Origin: Paulownia fortunei
Taxonomy: Eukaryota > Streptophyta > Magnoliopsida > Lamiales > Paulowniaceae
Length of the DNA stretch: 64,000 nucleotides
Assembly (NCBI GenBank): GCA_019321725.1
Contig: CM033115.1
Span: 18,982,673-19,046,672, forward strand
Direction: 5' to 3'
Shown: positions 1 to 12,174 of the stretch, piece after piece
How the letters are laid out: each line of letters starts with the position of its first letter
Numbering within the stretch: position 1 is the stretch's first letter
Position numbers and translations under genes: made by a program
The notes under the pieces: generated by a model
What the model was told of the DNA's origin: nothing
The model's database searches: none
The model's input: only the letters and a program-made list of their open reading frames with translations

Positions 1-1619
1 TCTCTGTCTGCGACCGACGTGCATCATTTGGTGCACTAATTTTCACTATCTACTCTATAATGAAAAATGTTGTTTATTGATCAATAATATTGATATCTTG
101 TGTGATTTAAGTATATTTAGAAATCCCTTTTCTATTTATGTTGCAAATTCACTTAATGTGGTTCAACATTTTTTTATTTTTTTGGCCTTTTCATTGGCTA
201 CATATTGGTACAAGCAATGTACAGTGTGATGAGGGGGGAAGTGACAAGAAAGGGATAACAAAGGGGAAAAGGGGCTTAGCAGAGAAATGGTACCTTGCCA
301 TGTGATGACCATAATTGTTATAATAATGTGTTGCACAAAAAAGTAAAATTTTCTTACCTTGATTTATTTTTTTCAGAATAAGTACTCATCATTTTTAGTA
401 ATTATTAGTGGGGTAAAACTCAATGCTGTAAAGATGGAAAATATAATCATTTTTACTTTCTAACAGATGCAATTCAAATTTAGTCATTAATCAGGCATAA
501 AACATTATGTCACAATATATTAGGCATAAAACTTTAATGTATTTATTTTTTTCCTCAAAATTGAAGGAAATGGTTCTAAATCTTAAATTTTTAAATAAAT
601 TGGCACTCAAGTCTTAAGGTTTTCTCATAGTTATTTCGATGAGTTTTTCTATTATAATTAGTTGTCAATATAAATGGCCAATATATAAATCCAGTCCCAA
701 AGGGACACAATTGTAATTGGTCATTCATCTTCCTTCACAAAGCAATTTCCATGTCATAGGGTCACAATACCAAGAGAGTGCAATTATCAAGCTCAACATC
801 AATTTTTCTATCTTATACGCTTTTACATTTTATTCATTTACATGTCCTACAATTAATTGTGATCCAAGAAAAATAGTTAAGTTTTTTCTTTTACTCATAA
901 CACAAAATAATTTTATTTTCAAAAAAAAAGATGAGAGTTTCGCCTTTTAAAGGGCCAATGTCATAGGATAACCAGACTAAGCCGAGCCAGAATGGCTTTG
1001 ATGACTCAAAGTTTATATATGTATTCATTTTGTTATTCTTTTTCAGTTCTATGAGATCAATATTGTTTTCAATCTTATTTGTGCATTAAACATGGTTAAG
1101 AAGCTAGTCAATGTGTCGGTGGCCATGAGAAAATAAATGAAGAAAAAAAAAATGAAAATGAAAAAGAAAAAAATTAAAATCAATTAAATAAAAAAAAAAT
1201 AAAGAAGGAACAAAAAGGCTAATGCTCACATACATACTGCAGACATATGCAAGTAAGATGTGTACCTAATGAGTGTAATGTTTTGTCCAATATGGTATTG
1301 ATTAATATAAATCTGGACAAAAAATAATTATGGCACTGAAAAATAAGTCCCTATTTTCAATTGTTAGAAGACAAGTGTACAAGAACAACCACCACGAGAA
1401 GAACTCAGGACCACACAACTTGAAAACAAATTGCAGTTTTCTTGCAGCTTCAGATATTCAGTAGTTTTTCTTAGTACTTCCTTCTCGTACAACATTGTCT
1501 ATATCTCCTAGTTTTTTATTAGTTCAATAAAAAACTACAGCTATAACATAAATATGTAATAACACATATGAAAAGAAAATAATAATAATATCACTAGACG
1601 TAGTGTTGCCAATTTTTTC

Positions 1620-1985
1620 TGATGGTAATGGGGCGGGTCCAAATCTACATCATTTGGGACGAATTTTTAAAATTATAAATGAATATAAATTTTAATTTTT
1701 TATTTTTAAACTTGTCCCACTTCGGATCCACCCCCTTTAATTTAATTTTTTTTTTTTAATACATATGTATTTATGTAGTATTATATTTTAAAAATATATT
1801 TTAAAAAAATTTAGTAGTGTTATTTTAAAAATATAATTTATAATTATTTTTAAAATTATAAAACAGGTATAACGAATTTAATTTTAATCCGACGAATTCA
1901 GGTGGGGGTGGATCTTGAATTTTTAAAAACTTTAATAAGGTAAATCTCAAACTTTAATAAATCGCCCATTGTTATCTCTAGTTTT
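1620..1985. repeat. MITE-like dispersed repeat, copy 1
   Basis: The left end reads GATGGTAATGGGGCGGGT and the right end, read on the other strand, begins GATAACAATGGGCG, so the two ends form an imperfect terminal inverted repeat. The centre is AT-rich and non-coding. Similar ends recur near 2820-2865, 10815-11130 and 59040-59090. I infer a small non-autonomous DNA transposon family. Exact ends and target duplication are uncertain. Confidence 0.5.
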
Positions 1986-2459
1986 TTCCTCATAGACAAT
2001 ACTAGAACAGAATAATGAACATACACGTCTTGACGCTCCTGTTATAAACATCTTTCATATTTGTACACATCCATGCATATATTATGGAGCATCCTCTTTT
2101 CAAACCAAGCAAGGTTGCGTTGCATGGATGACATTAGTTACAAGTTTGAACATTTGGTAGTTTGAGCAGTTGGCATGGACATTAGTTACAAGTTTGAGTC
2201 ACCAAAAAACAATATTCTACATTTCTATTTGGTCTTTCAACTTATAGAAATTCTTAAGTAAATTATCTGAGGGGTGATCGTAATTTTTGTACACATCCAA
2301 CGACTCAACTAACTACTAACTATATTGTAGGGTTTGAGTTTGGCTGAATTTTGAAGCCAAATAAACTAAGTTCACCCTAAAAATTCAAAGTACCTATTTT
2401 GTCTGAATCTTGGTAATAGGACGTATTTAGTGAAGTTTTGCTTAAACCTGATACCAACC

Positions 2460-2865
2460 TGCCAAAGTTGTTAAGGAGACCAAATCATCGCCTTGGACCC
2501 ATCGGATTAGAATTAGACCGGTGAGAAGCGTCACCCACCTGCCAAAGTTGTTAAAGAGACCAAACTCGCTTTCCACCCAACGAATCAGGATTAAACTCAT
2601 TAAATTTATTTTATAATTATAAAAATATTAAAATATATATTTTTAAAAAATAATACTACTAAAATTTTTTTAAAATATATTTTTAAAAATTATATTATAT
2701 AAATTCATATATAATAAAATAAAAAATAAATTAAAAAAATTAAACGAGTTAGATTGAATTTGAAAATGACAAAACCAAGAACTACCCGAGAACCATTTAT
2801 AAATTTAAAAACCATCTAATGAGACGAATCCAAATTTGAACAAATCCCATTATTATCCTAGTCTC
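2460..2865. repeat. Degenerate relative of the GATGG...CCATC repeat
   Basis: The right end (about 2815-2860) has a run of the form 'gacgaatccaaatttgaac' followed by 'cccattattatcc', matching the right-end layout of the copy at 1620-1985 and of the copy at 10815-11130. The middle is an AT-rich tract. A short phrase containing 'cacctgccaaagttgttaa' occurs twice near 2455 and 2535, a local duplication of about 80 bp. Boundaries are approximate. Confidence 0.35.
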
Positions 2866-3000
2866 AAACCAAAAGAACAGTTTCCCAATTAATTTTATAA
2901 TTCATCTTCATTGGTGAAAGGCAAAGGAGCTCATCTAATTTCCCCCCTATACAAATCAAAATATATAAACTGGCTTCTCCAATGATCACAACCAAAAACA

Positions 3001-4036
3001 TCGATAAGTCACCTTATCCAAGGTACATTTGCACTATGAAAATCTGCTCAACATTAACAAGCCATTGGAGGAACAGCCAGTTACAAGGACAGAAAAAAAA
3101 AACAGAGTGAAAACCTGGAACAACTATAAAGAACTCAGCTATGCACAACAGTTATACCTGGATTGCAGCAGGGATAACAAGTTATTCATACAAAATCAAT
3201 CTTATTGGCGAGAGCAATCGTAGTCTGCAACATAGTCTGCTAATGGGAGCCAATGCCAAGTTCTGGGGTTTATCCAAACCACACAGGGGACTAATAATAG
3301 CACACGACAGTAATAACCCTGGAAAGCTCTGGCATGCCGTCACCTGGTAAACATTATTTATTTAGCATATCTGCAATTGTGGAGTATAATTATCTCCCGA
3401 ATCTGAAGAAACCGGGTATTGATCATACTTCTGCAATAACAGTGATACAGAAGAGTATTCGATGCTATTCAAATCAACTGAATGAAACCGGATGATTAGA
3501 TGAAAATAGAGAGCAAGAAACACATATGAGTTCCATGCTAGCGGTGGGACTCAAAATACCATGAATGGAAATAAGGAAGCCAGGAGACTAAAAAATATAC
3601 ATTCTGCTGCTGCTGCACACTGAAAAAAATTGTAAGTTGAACAAAATTGATGACTAAGAAACTTATTTACACCCAGTTACATCCACTGCAAGAGATGAGT
3701 ACAGTACAATGAATATTCTAGAATTGTGATTACAACAGCACCTTAATATGCCCTTGTCCATTCTGTATAGAGGTAGTAGCCTCCTGGATGGATCAATAGA
3801 AATTTCCCAGATTTGATCTGCTCCAATTTATTCCCAAAATTTATAGTTGAATACAGATGATACAAAATTTAGCATGAGGAACCTACCAAATTTAGCATGA
3901 AGTTAGAGATCATTAGGTAAAAGAATCCTTCATTTCTGAGGGGAGAACTCCAATGTAGCATAATTATTTGAGGTTGACGTGTTCGATGTAACCGGTTGAA
4001 TTCAAAATTTCTCAACCAGACGAGCACTCTTGGCTT
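3001..4036. other. Downstream / 3' UTR region of the NRAMP gene
   Basis: No coding sequence is recognised. Because the NRAMP gene is read on the minus strand and stops at 4037, the part nearest 4036 is its 3' untranslated region. The open frames at 3029-3350 on the plus strand show no domain and no conserved composition. Confidence 0.5.
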
Positions 4037-7000
4037 TTAATTTCCAGAATAAGCAAATCTCTTGGGTAAAAATTGGCTTAGCCAATTGGAAAGCTCACCA
4101 TTGCTATGTGAAATAAGATATACCACGAATGCTACATATGCTGCAGTCCCAGCAGAGACAAGGAAACCAAACAACAGCCCATCAACTTCAGAGAGGAAAA
4201 AGTCGAGCAAAAGATATCCGTTAATCACTATCACTAGTGCAGCCACCGTCCATGCAGCCCTCTACAGTACAACAAAAGCGAAAAACATAGGATTAGATAC
4301 TCATCTCTACCTTCAAGAATGAGGAACAGAAACATAATGATTAAACAATTATTGTCTGAAAAGTAAATAAATTTTCTTCAGTTGACGGCACATCTCATGA
4401 GAATTAAGATTTCAGTTGTCAAAAGCTAATGTAAATGGATCTCTACCACTAAATGAGAGAAGCAGAACACTTATCATAGGTTCATCAGCTAGAAGTCATG
4501 AAATATGCCCCTTGTTTTGCAAACCCTATAGCTCTTTGAACTTAATCAAACAACACATGCAGAATATGCTATCCATGGTAAAAAGATCAATTTGTTGCAG
4601 TTTAATACTTCATCCTTCCTTCATAATCTTCAGAGCATGGGTTTGAACTAGAATGAGGAAGAGATGAATTATTGACTTACCTCGAGTATAGGGCCAATCT
4701 TAAAGACTCCCATCACCTGCTCCTTGGACACCAAGGTGAGAAGAGGGATGAGCGCAAAAGGTATCTGTACAGACTGTAGCACATTGAGCCATTCATTCAG
4801 TACATCTAGGGATGATTCTGATTTGTTGAAAACCAGTGCCACTACTATAGTTGGTATAATAGCACAACTTCGAGTAATCAACGCCCTTAATGACTTCTTT
4901 AGACGTAGATTAAGAAAACCTCCCATTATAAACTGTCCAGCATAAGTTCCAGTTATTGTACTACTCTGCCCAGCTGCCAATAATCCAATACCCCATATAT
5001 AGAGAATTGGAAAGAACCCTCCACCATACTTTTCTTCAAGATATTGTCCTGCATTTACTAGGCCTATACTGTCTGCTTGTTTACTTCCATAGAACCACTT
5101 AGCAAAGACAGTTGTGACAAATAAGTTGATCATGAAGGAGACAAGAAGGGCAGCTGAGCACTCGATGGAGTAGTAGTTGAGTGCCTCCTGGACCTGACCT
5201 TTCTTTTTAGGGTCAATTTTCCTTGACTGTACCAAAGCAGAGTGCAAAAAGACATTGTGAGGCATTATTACACAACCCACAACTCCCACAGCTTGCCGAA
5301 TTGTTCTTGAGCTAAGTTTTGGAACCAAAAGACCTGTCAAGAGCATGAAAATTCAGTTTCATACTAAGGTCTGCACCAAATCATTCTTTAAATTTTTTAC
5401 TTTTCTATTTATTTTTTCCATTTCAATTTTTGGGGGAGGAGATTTAATGATGGTGAAGTGACATGTCCAGCCATTTCATAATTATATGTGCAGATCATAA
5501 TTAAGCATCTAACCAATTAGAAGCTCCTTTTTGCTTGGCTTAGCATCAGCGAACATCCAAGCAAATGATAGCGCCATAGTTGAAATAAGAACTGCAAAAA
5601 CAGCTTCCAACTTCCTCACTCCATAGTTTTCAAGAAGTAAAAACATAAAGCTGTATAACAATTTCACAGAAACAATTTCAGTGATCAACTCATCACCAAA
5701 AAAGACAAACACATAGACGTGCGTAGCATCAACAACCATAAGGCATAAAGCAATGGTTTTCTGACTAGGAAAATACCCCAAAACTTGTTGCTTTTCAAAA
5801 AGTAATAATAAAAAAGTAGATCTTTCTCTCACGCAACTACCAGTATTAGACATAAAGATAGCAACTTCCAAACAGTATCAGATATGAAGATAACAATTTC
5901 CACCACAAAAGTGCCTATAATGCAAAAGTGCTGTTGGTTTGCTACAAAAAAACATATATAGTGCCAAAGTAATGCTGGCTTCCACAAAGATTTAGTGAAC
6001 CACTTATCAAGCACCCTACAACACACTCTTTTCCCTGAAAAAATCAAAATAATGTGCTTTAACTAAAATCCATCAAAAAGAATTACTCCGGAATTACAAG
6101 TAAAGTAAGTGTAAATAAGTAAAAAAAAAAAAAAAGACATTGCAAATCAGATTCAAACTAAGAACAATGTAAATTTAAGCCAGCTTCAATCCCCTAACTT
6201 GTACTTCACATTTTCTCTAATTCAATTCAGTTCATATAAGTGTTCATGCATCCATTTTTTTTTCACAAATAAAGAAAAAATTGCATCTTTTTTCTTGCCA
6301 AAAAAACTACTTTAAAAAAGAAAATCACCTAAAAACTTCAAAAAATCGCAAAAAAAAAATACCAATCAGAAGCAGTAATTAGAACACCAGCCCAAAGGGG
6401 TAGCAGCCCTCGGCTCAAAATCTGAATTGCAATCGCACTTCCAATCACCTCCTGAATATCTGCCCCAATCAACGCCAGCTCCGCCATGATCCACAAAACA
6501 ATCCCCGCCCAATATGGATACTCCTCGCGACAAAGCTCCGCCAAATGCCGGCCCGTCGCCACCCCTATTCTCGCCGACAGCAGCTGAATCAGCAGACCCA
6601 TAGCCGTGGCCCACATCAACAGCCACAGCAACGAGTAACCCGCAATCGCCCCCGCCTGAAGATCCCCCTCAAGATTCCCCGGATCTAAAAACGCTATGCT
6701 CATCAAAAAACCCGGACCCGTGAATAGCCACAGCTTCTTGAACGAGAACGGCGGCACGCTGGTACAATTCGGGGAATCCAATTCGAAATCGCCAATCAGG
6801 ATCTTCTCGCGGGCCTCGTACGCTGCTTCCTCGTCCTCGTCCTCCTTTTCCCCTGTTTTAATCAGAACGGCGTCGGATGAGGGGGATGCCGATGAGGGTA
6901 ATAGACGGTGGGACTCTTCTTCTTGTTCTTGTCCGTGTAGTTGTTGTGATTCTGGGTGGGAATTCGGGGCTGCATGGTCTTGTGCTGGGGTTGAATTCAT
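4037..7000 (-). CDS. NRAMP2: NRAMP divalent metal transporter, NRAMP2/3/4-like
   Basis: Four exons on the minus strand: 6363-7000, 5514-5650, 4681-5333 and 4037-4261, all with GT-AG introns and phases that join cleanly (550 aa). The family co-transports Fe, Mn and related divalent metals with protons across endomembranes. Family marks are visible. The TM1 metal-binding motif DPGN is at residues 106-109. The TM6 motif MPH is at about 282-284, in [18 protein letters not shown]. The consensus transport motif begins [15 protein letters not shown] dileucine signal EEESHRLLP near residue 28-35 fits vacuolar or trans-Golgi sorting. By remembered similarity it is closest to Arabidopsis NRAMP2; NRAMP3 and NRAMP4 are the alternatives. 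I chose the ATG at 7000. An in-frame ATG at 7234 lies upstream of the TATA box, so it should not be transcribed. The gene looks intact. Confidence 0.93.
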
Positions 7001-7073
7001 TGGATTATTCGGATTACAGCTATGTTTTCCTGTCAGGTGATGGGTTTTAGCTTTGAAGGGCGCTGGCGGTGGT

Positions 7074-7123
7074 GCGGTGGAGGGTGGAAGAAATCGACGC
7101 GGTGGAGGGTGGAAGAAATCGAC
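7074..7123. repeat. Perfect 25-bp direct repeat in the NRAMP leader
   Basis: A 25-bp unit beginning GCGGTGGAGGG occurs twice head to tail (7074-7098 and 7099-7123). On the minus strand it falls between the TATA box and the chosen ATG, inside the predicted 5' untranslated region, and is C/T-rich in the sense direction. Confidence 0.8.
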
Positions 7124-7158
7124 GGAATTCGGTGGTGGGGTGTGGCGGGGGTTCTCGA

Positions 7159-7165
7159 ATTTATA
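7159..7165 (-). promoter_or_regulatory. TATA box of the NRAMP gene
   Basis: The minus strand reads CTATAAATTC here. A start of transcription about 30 bp downstream would be near 7130, giving a leader of about 130 nt before the ATG at 7000. This placement decides against the in-frame ATG at 7234. Confidence 0.6.
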
Positions 7166-7239
7166 GATTAGCAGGCAAGGTACGGTGCATGTACGTGTAC
7201 TGTACAGAGGTTGTCTAGGGTCGGCGTGGACCAATTATG

Positions 7240-7775
7240 TGTCGACACGACGGACGTTGCTTGGGGGTATTATTGTCATATCGAATTAAGCTGGGGAATT
7301 TGGTACTTGGATGCAGGTAGTTCTGTTGTGCACGCACGCGAAGGGCTTTTGCGTAATTTGGGCTGGTTATTCGGGAACAGAAGGAGTTTGCAAGTGTTCA
7401 TGTTTAAGGCTGTGCATTTGCAGGATTTAATTGACTAAAAAAAATTCTATTAAACTATAATATTGCTGGGTATTAAGAATTCATTTGAATTTGAAAATAT
7501 TTTTTTAATGTTGGACAATGCGATTTAAGTAAATCTTAGAATTGTTAGAAATTGATTTTAAAAAATTGAATTTTGATCCAATTTTTATCAATAAATAAAG
7601 TGGATTTTATATTATAAAAATATATATAATTTAATTAAATATAGTTTACATCATGCCATGAGTAGATATATTTAGTAAATTATGTTTAGTATATTTGATT
7701 TTTTAAAATTAATTTCAGATTAACAATAAATTAATGGATAAATTAAGTCACTTAAATAAATAATTTATTGTGAAA
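7240..7775. other. Intergenic, upstream of NRAMP
   Basis: AT-rich sequence with no recognised gene. The part next to 7240 is the distal promoter of the NRAMP gene. I see no clear cis-element beyond the TATA box already listed. Confidence 0.5.
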
Positions 7776-8408
7776 TGTTGGGTACGTGAAAAGTCACAAA
7801 TTCCACATTAGAAAAGTGGAGCAAGTTTATTTACATATATATAATCTTATTTTAATCAGGAGTAATCAAATAAAGCTCTCATATAGTGCACTCTAATGAT
7901 CTTTTGGCTAACTTTAGTTAGCTCAAGAAGTTATGAGAATGGTGACATCTGAGCCCGCACACGCATGTCGTAATCGAACGATTGAAATTGATTTTTGACA
8001 AGGGGTTCGCAGTTGAATCTTTGCAGATGGATTTAATCATACGACTCACATTGATTCGAACAAAAAAATTGCAACTACTTATGAATTGGTATCATAACTC
8101 TTCAAAAAATTATATATAGATCCACATTTCATCATTTTCATTCATTCAATCTATTCTTATCTTTATCTCAATTTCATAATAGAGTTTCAAAATACTTTTA
8201 AAGTTCGAAAGTTCTTATGATTTGTAGTACTACTATCATAAAAAGTGAATCGTTGTATTTTGGGAGACGATTATCATATTGTATAAGCATCAAGTGTGAG
8301 CAATTTCTTCTTAAAAAAAATGAGTTAAACTTTTGCTTCGACTATAGTTGAAATTCTACCAGAAATACTTTAGTCATTTCGATATTACACCTGCTAAAAT
8401 TTCCAACA
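7776..8408. mobile_element. Probable solo LTR (Copia-like)
   Basis: The stretch starts TGTTGGGTACGTG and ends TTTCCAACA, giving the TG...CA ends and short TGTTGG/CCAACA inverted termini of plant LTRs. It is about 630 bp. An inner phrase 'cgttgtattttgggagacga' is of a kind I associate with Copia LTR ends. The flanking pentamers (TGAAA left, AGAAT right) do not match well, so the target duplication is eroded or the ends are slightly off. No internal gag/pol follows. Confidence 0.45.
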
Positions 8409-9152
8409 AGAATAAATATGAATTAATTATTTATGATGTTTTTTTTATATGTGTAGTTGAAATTAAAATTGTATTTCCACATAGATAATCATCATCAATT
8501 AATTAATTATAATAATCTTAATCTTTGGAACAATAGTGAAAGATACTCCAGTTGGGGCAATCCTTTTGAATATAATCAAAATTTGAATTATCAAACTTAT
8601 AATAAACCTTCATCGAATTAATTTTTTAAAATCCTGATATATTCAAATTCACATTGAAGTAGACATATTGACTAATTAGGATTAGGTTAAGTGACTAGCT
8701 TTGAAATAAAATTACCAATTTTCTAGTACTTGTTTTATATTATTAAGGAGAATATGATACCAACGTTGCCAAAAATAGTGAAAATTGACAAAACCTCATG
8801 AAAAAAAAAAGCAGCTTTAAATCATTAAATAATATAATATGATGACTCAAATACCATTTGCCAAGATTATTAGACATATATGCTTTTATTAAACCTAAAA
8901 TAATAAATTTTTTAGCCTAATCCTAACTCTACTCTAGATAACAAGTAAATGCCTCCAAAATCATCATTACCAATAAATTTTTTTCTAATTGGTCAGTGCG
9001 CAGACAGGATTTAGGATCCGTCGATTTATTAAATTTTACATTTATTGCCACATTAGTGCAGGGTTTCGTGGGGAAGTTAAATTTGATGTTAGGCATGGGG
9101 TTGACCAATTGGTTAGTCACATTAATATCATTGGATTGATGGTGAAAAAATA
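8409..9152. other. AT-rich intergenic DNA
   Basis: No coding sequence or clear repeat structure recognised. The open frame at 8929-9159 has no domain. Confidence 0.5.
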
Positions 9153-10180
9153 GGGGCAAAATACATAAATTTTTCTAAACTTCAGATAAAGGCGAACTTA
9201 CAAATATAATATTTACTCTTTTAAATTTACAATTATAAAAGTACTAAGAATTATAAATTTTGATAAAATTGTCCTCAATGTAGTGAATTAATATTATTTT
9301 ATATATTTTAAATATTTTGCACCTTAAATTTAATTTTAAATCTTTTTAATTATAAACACATGTATAAAATTATAATTTTTTGAAAAAAAAAAATAATTAG
9401 TAACTTACGTAATTTATTTTTAAAAACAAAAAACTAAAGTAATAAAATAGTATAATAAGTACACAAAAAAATATAAATGTGAAAAATTTATTATAATTAT
9501 ATGAATTCAAAACAATTATTAACTATTTAATCTAAATGAATTTTGAACTCTTTTGGATAAAAATATATCGTATATTATTGTAAACTCAAATTAGGTTTAT
9601 ATATATATAAACTGAATAAAAGCAATTTATGCATCTTTATTTAGAAAAGGTCCAAACTTTATTGAATTACATCTTTGTTCAATTTAAAATATATATCATA
9701 TCTAAATATCAACGGAGATATATTTATTTATTTTCATCCAAAAGAATTCAAAATTCATTTAGATTAAATAGTTAATTCTTTATTTTAAATTCAAATAATC
9801 AAAATATTTTTTTTTTTTTAATATTTTTTGTGTATTTATTATACTCTTTTATTACTTTAGTTTTTTTATAAATTTGAGTTACTTATGTTAATAATTACCT
9901 TTTTCAAAAAAAAATAAAAAATAAATAAATCTTATAATAAAAAAAATTAAATTAAATTTGGAGTGCAAAATATACTAAAAATTATATAAATTCATTACAT
10001 TGAAGGCAATTTTATCCAAATATTTAATTCGGAGTGATAAATTAAGGAATACGTTTGCCATCATATATGAAGTTTAGAGGATTTATATATTTTGTTCAGG
10101 AAAATAAATATTATATTTATAAATTTAAAGAGGTGTTTATGGCCATAAGTAAAGTTCAACAGGTTTATGTATTTTTTCCA
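9153..10180. repeat. Long inverted-repeat (foldback) element
   Basis: The two halves are imperfect reverse complements. Left arm 'aatctaaatgaattttgaac' near 9530 pairs with 'gttcaaaattcatttagatt'-like sequence near 9745 (one mismatch). 'attttgcaccttaaatttaa' near 9315 pairs with 'ttaaatttggagtgcaaaat' near 9953. 'caaaatacataaa' at the left end pairs with 'tttatgtatttttt' at the right end. Arms are roughly 400 bp around a loop near 9600-9730. The right end carries an extra partial repeat of the terminus. It has no coding capacity. A MITE or foldback transposon is likely. Confidence 0.7.
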
Positions 10181-12174
10181 AGAAAAATAAAGATCCAAAT
10201 AATTTGAAATATTAATGAATATGTTTCATTGACTTTATTTTGTTGTACACCATAAGATATAACATTTCCAACGTTCATACATTTGTAGTACTTTTTGTTT
10301 TTATCTGAATATCTGAATAAGCATTGATTGTAACAAAGCTAAAAAATTTAACGCCATTATTTTTCTTGTCTTTAGTAATTCATGTCTCTTTTCATTCCCT
10401 CTCCTCTTAATTAATTGTACATGAGACGGCATTAAGTCATGTACTATGCATGCCATTATGTTATTACGGTTTTTTCTGGGTCTAAACTTCTAATGTTATC
10501 AAAAGTGAAAAAATAAATAAATTAATAATTGAGTAATAGATATCAAATTGATACAGTTTATTATCCAAATTCTACAATTATAGTGCATACAGTAAAATCT
10601 CAATAAATTAATATTGTAGAACTAGAAATAATACTATTTTAAAAATATTATTTATTTATCATCATTTATCAATTTACTGATTAATAAATAATTTATTAAT
10701 TTATAAAAAAAATTATGTTTTAATTATCTTTTTACATGCACGTCTTCTTTTATTAAGATTTATGTATGAGTTATAAATAAGAAAGATAATGATATGCGAT
10801 AAAAAATAAGTTTAATAATGAGGGTTGGGGCAAAATTTTACTATTACAAACGGTTTTTGGGCGGAACTTGAATTTTTATTTTCACACCCACTCCAAACCC
10901 GTCTCGTTTATTATTTTTTAAAACAAAATTTATTATATATATATTTATGTGATTTTTTCATAAAAATATTTTTAGGAAGTTTTAGTGTATTAGTTTTTCA
11001 AAAATATATTTTTTAATATTTTGAAAATAATAAAACATGTATAATACAGTAAATTCGAGTTCGGGAAAGATCCAAATTCTTAAAAATCTTGTGAGGGTGG
11101 ATTTCAGATTTGACCAAACTCTGTTGCCATCGCCAATCGAAAACCAATTTCTGTACATACAAAATTACAAAAGCTGATATTATATTATTCAAAAAAATTA
11201 GTTATTATTATGTACATGCATAGAACCCAAAACCAATGTATATGTACATTTAACTTGGAGGTTGATAAGTATTTGAACATATTATAAATATATTTTTTAA
11301 GTACATATTAAAACATCAACTTTATAAATAGTCAATAATTCTTTTTTTTTTCTTTAAATTCCAAATCATTATAATTTTCATTTTTAGAAAGGAGTAAAAA
11401 GAAAAACTATATTGATTGATGCGATAAAAAGAGCATTGTACTAGCATAAAAATGAACATTCATCTTCAAATCAAAAAGTTTACAACAATTGCTCCAATAA
11501 AATTACCAATCAACAATATCAAATACTTTGGTCAAGAGAATAAGATAAAAAATAGCAATGTTAATAAGCACAAATCATCAAAATATCCTGACCTAGAAAA
11601 AATATTGTACAAGTGGTTTCTCCAAAGAATTAAAGGCGAAGTTGAGCTAGATACAAAAAAAAAAGACTTTAGATGCATATTTTGTAAAAGAGTTAAATTG
11701 AGAAAATAAAATTTATCCAAAAAAAAACTCTTTAATATTATGAAATATATAATTATCAATTATTAATTAATATTTTCGTTGGACCCTAAAGAATTTGAAG
11801 AAAAAATATTAATTTAATATATTGGCCCAAATTGGAATCATATATTTTTATTATTTAAAAAAAAGCATTAATTTATTAAACATTCATTTATTGATATTTT
11901 ACAGTACTCATGTGAACTCTGTTTTTAGTTCTAGTTCTCCATTCAAGTTTTTGTATTATATTTAACATAGGATAATTTGAACCCTTATATTTTTAATTTG
12001 GCCAACATTATTATAGTCATATAAGAAACATATAAAATAATTATCATGAAACAAAGAACTTCCAACAAACCATGGACGTGCCTTTTCTACTTGAGAATAC
12101 CAAATGTGGAAATGTCAAGCCACAGTTTAGAGAGAGGATCAAATTTGGCACAATCAATAAATACTCATAGTGCT
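10181..12174. other. AT-rich intergenic DNA downstream of CYP81-A
   Basis: No gene recognised. A third copy of the GATGG...CCATC repeat lies at about 10815-11130 and is listed separately. The open frames at 11452-11759 overlap on both strands and are low-complexity. Confidence 0.5.
10815..11130. repeat. MITE-like dispersed repeat, copy 3
   Basis: Left part 'gagggttggggcaaaatttt' and right end 'ttgaccaaactctgttgccatc' resemble the ends of the copy at 1620-1985. The inner phrase 'ggtggatttcagatttgacc' matches the 'ggtggatcttgaat' segment there. It is non-coding. Boundaries are approximate. Confidence 0.4.

Larger units (their letters stand above)
1..3000. other. AT-rich intergenic DNA, no gene seen
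   Basis: I see no convincing coding exon here. The open frame at 717-950 is low-complexity and lacks any domain. The stretch holds a MITE-like repeat copy (about 1620-1985) and a related partial copy (about 2460-2865), both described separately. The left edge may continue a gene or repeat that lies outside the window. Confidence 0.6.

Noticed and set aside
717..950. Plus-strand open frame of 77 codons
   Set aside because: Low complexity, no domain, no splice or promoter context.
3029..3350. Two overlapping plus-strand open frames
   Set aside because: Different frames, no recognisable domain, lie in the 3' flank of the NRAMP gene.
5509..6047. Minus-strand open frames upstream of the second NRAMP exon
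   Set aside because: They include intron sequence; only 5514-5650 matches the family and has splice sites at both ends.
7001..7234. N-terminal extension of NRAMP from the ATG at 7234
   Set aside because: The TATA box at 7159-7165 lies downstream of that ATG, and the extension contains a tandem DNA repeat and Pro-rich sequence absent from the family.
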